DNA of 8,536 bases, taken from the NCBI GenBank assembly GCA_013813675.1, contig JACCRH010000505.1, positions 1 through 8,536 on the forward strand. The letters run 5' to 3'. The notes under the pieces are model-generated. The model was not told the DNA's origin and did not search any database. It saw nothing but the letters and a program-made list of their open reading frames with translations. Numbering within the stretch: the first letter of the stretch is position 1; each line of letters starts with the position of its first letter. Made by a program: the position numbers and the translations under genes. This document shows positions 7,744 through 8,536 of the stretch, piece by piece. This DNA is from Gemmatimonadales bacterium. GTDB lineage: Bacteria > Gemmatimonadota > Gemmatimonadetes > Gemmatimonadales > GWC2-71-9.

Positions 7744-7763
7744 GACACTTTCTCGAGTGTCAT
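7742..7763 (-). promoter_or_regulatory. Hairpin enclosing the sdhB start codon
   Basis: ATGACACT (7742-7749) and AGTGTCAT (7756-7763) form a perfect 8-bp inverted repeat with a 6-base loop. In the sdhB mRNA, the loop and adjacent stem bases hold the GAGAAAG Shine-Dalgarno-like stretch, and the 3' stem includes the first two bases of the AUG. It could reduce translation initiation on sdhB when folded. Regulation is an inference; the inverted repeat itself is directly visible. Confidence 0.5.
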
Positions 7764-7856
7764 CCCGAGCGAAGCGAGGGATCGGGCCGCGCATGCGTGT
7801 GAGTCCGGATGCTCACTCTCATGGCCGGCCGATCCCTCGCTCCGCTCGGGATGACA
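7758..7856. repeat. Dispersed palindromic repeat between sdhA and sdhB
   Basis: Arms 7758-7785 (starting TGTCATCCCGAGCG) and 7829-7856 (ending CGCTCGGGATGACA) are 28-bp inverted copies with one mismatch, separated by a 43-bp spacer (7786-7828). The same sequence type occurs at 1-54, so it is a dispersed family. It is REP-like: palindromic, intergenic and without any coding content. Reading through it in various frames gives the familiar spurious peptides of the RAKRGI and HPERSEGS kind. It may stabilise or attenuate the sdh transcript. Confidence 0.88.
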
Positions 7857-7953
7857 ATGACGGCATTCGGGATGACAATGACGGCATTCGGGATGACAAT
7901 GACGCAGTCGGGTTGACACGACGCACTTCAGGATGAAGATGACGCATTGAACG
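7851..7953. repeat. Degenerate 20-21-bp tandem repeat, about five units
   Basis: Units begin at 7851, 7872, 7893, 7913 and 7933. The first two are identical 21-mers (ATGACAATGACGGCATTCGG plus G). The third is a 20-mer ending CAGTCGGG, and the last two are increasingly diverged (TTGACACGACGCACTTCAGG; ATGAAGATGACGCATTGAAC). Each unit has a GGGATGACA-type junction like the outer end of the adjacent palindrome, so the array probably grew from that end. With the palindrome it fills nearly all of the 219-bp sdhA-sdhB spacer; nothing else is seen there. Confidence 0.85.
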
Positions 7954-7962
7954 TGACGATAC

Positions 7963-8536
7963 TCACTTGTAGCTTCGCTGCGCCAGGTGCACGTACTCGA
8001 ATTCCAGCGGCTCCTTGTGAAGCCTCGGCGTGGCGTCGCGGCCGGCGTACTCCCACGCGGCCGCGTAGGCGAACCGCTCGTCGTCCCGCAGCGCCTCGCC
8101 GTCCTCGGTCTGGTACTCCTCGCGGAAGTGGCCGCCGCAGGACTCCTCACGGTGGAGCGCGTCGAGACAGATCAGCTCGCCCAGCTCCAGGAAGTCGGCC
8201 ACCCGGCCCGCCTTTTCCAGCGCCTGGTTCAGCTCGCCATCGCTGCCAGGCACGTTCACGTTCCGCCAGAATTCCTCTCGCAGTTCGGGAATCCGTTTGA
8301 GGGCCTGGCGCAGGCCGGTTGCGTTCCGGGCCATGCCGCACTTGTCCCACATGATCTTGCCGAGCTCGCGGTGGAACGAATCCACCGTCCGGGCGCCCTT
8401 GATCTCCAGCAGCCGGCGGGTGGACATCGCGGTCTCCTCCTGCACCAGCCGACACTCCGGATGGGACGCGTCGATCTTCTCCAGCTTGGTGGACGCCAGG
8501 TAGTCGCTCACCGTTGCCGGGACGATGAAGTAGCCG
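7963..8536 (-). CDS. sdhA: Succinate dehydrogenase/fumarate reductase flavoprotein subunit, C-terminal part (runs off window)
   Basis: Only the last 190 codons are present; the frame is open to the right edge, and the FAD-binding N-terminus with most of the active site lies outside. The visible part begins GYFIVPATVSDYLA, then has the helical C-terminal region (ARTVDSFHRELGKIMWDKCGMAR) and the conserved REESCGGHFREEYQ segment, which contains the arginine-rich end of the flavoprotein domain. It ends in RSYK. The ESCGGHFREE...RSYK style is, from recall, that of the Bacteroidetes-like Sdh/Frd type rather than the E. coli ESRGAHSR type. SdhA oxidises succinate to fumarate with covalently bound FAD. 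It precedes sdhB in the same direction, the usual A-B order. An internal GTG at 8511 is not the true start. Confidence 0.95.
   Translation of the reverse strand, partial: GYFIVPATVSDYLASTKLEKIDASHPECRLVQEETAMSTRRLLEIKGARTVDSFHRELGKIMWDKCGMARNATGLRQALKRIPELREEFWRNVNVPGSDGELNQALEKAGRVADFLELGELICLDALHREESCGGHFREEYQTEDGEALRDDERFAYAAAWEYAGRDATPRLHKEPLEFEYVHLAQRSYK

Noticed and set aside
7744..7794. N-terminal extension of SdhB to residue 7794
   Set aside because: The extra 17 residues are encoded by the palindromic repeat, and the SdhB family begins near MNLKLKIWRQ.
7851..7953. Possible CRISPR array
   Set aside because: The units are contiguous with no unique spacers, only 20-21 bp long and degenerate; no cas gene is present.
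7740..8150. 136-aa minus-strand open frame with HCHPECR repeats
   Set aside because: Its Cys/His pattern comes entirely from translating the tandem repeat and palindrome, and the rest is out of frame with sdhA.

Overview
This window is GC-rich and every gene in it is bacterial. The gene types (a signal-peptide M28 peptidase fused to a beta-propeller, a GGMEYP-type M1 metallopeptidase, an LVIVD-repeat lipoprotein, and an SdhA of the ESCGGHFREE...RSYK type) and a dispersed GTCATCCCGAGCG palindromic repeat suggest a Gemmatimonadota-like or related diderm bacterium. That assignment rests on recalled family resemblance, not a search.

Layout. Left half: two secreted zinc metallopeptidases are transcribed divergently from a 115-bp intergenic region (2473-2587). 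The M28 enzyme runs leftward (67-2472) and the M1 enzyme runs rightward (2588-4546). Right half: a leftward operon enters from the right edge with the 3' end of sdhA (7963->8536). It continues through a 219-bp repeat-filled spacer, sdhB (6973-7743), a broken outer-membrane beta-barrel-like gene (5731-6976) and an LVIVD-repeat lipoprotein gene (4547-5734). The LVIVD gene and the M1 gene converge with no base between their stop codons.

The most informative region is 5731-6976. No single frame covers it, but three frames join into one 411-aa protein if one C is restored near 6668-6670 and one copy of a perfect 11-bp tandem duplication (5922-5943) is removed. The reconstructed gene would start at a CTG that overlaps the sdhB stop as CTGA, and it ends in an ATGA overlap with the LVIVD gene. 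Both junctions fit a once-intact, translationally coupled operon member. It is either a recent pseudogene or contains sequence errors.

Repeats. A dispersed palindromic element occurs between sdhA and sdhB (28-bp arms at 7758-7785 and 7829-7856) and, as a variant cut by the window edge, just downstream of the M28 gene (1-54). The sdhA-sdhB copy is followed by about five degenerate 20-21-bp tandem units built on the element's own end sequence. A separate small hairpin encloses the sdhB start codon. No tRNA, rRNA, CRISPR array, transposase or phage gene was seen.

Functional reading. SdhA and SdhB are the soluble catalytic subunits of succinate dehydrogenase/fumarate reductase. The downstream envelope genes are cotranscribed by position but have no established link to the complex. 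The two peptidases fit extracytoplasmic protein or peptide degradation.
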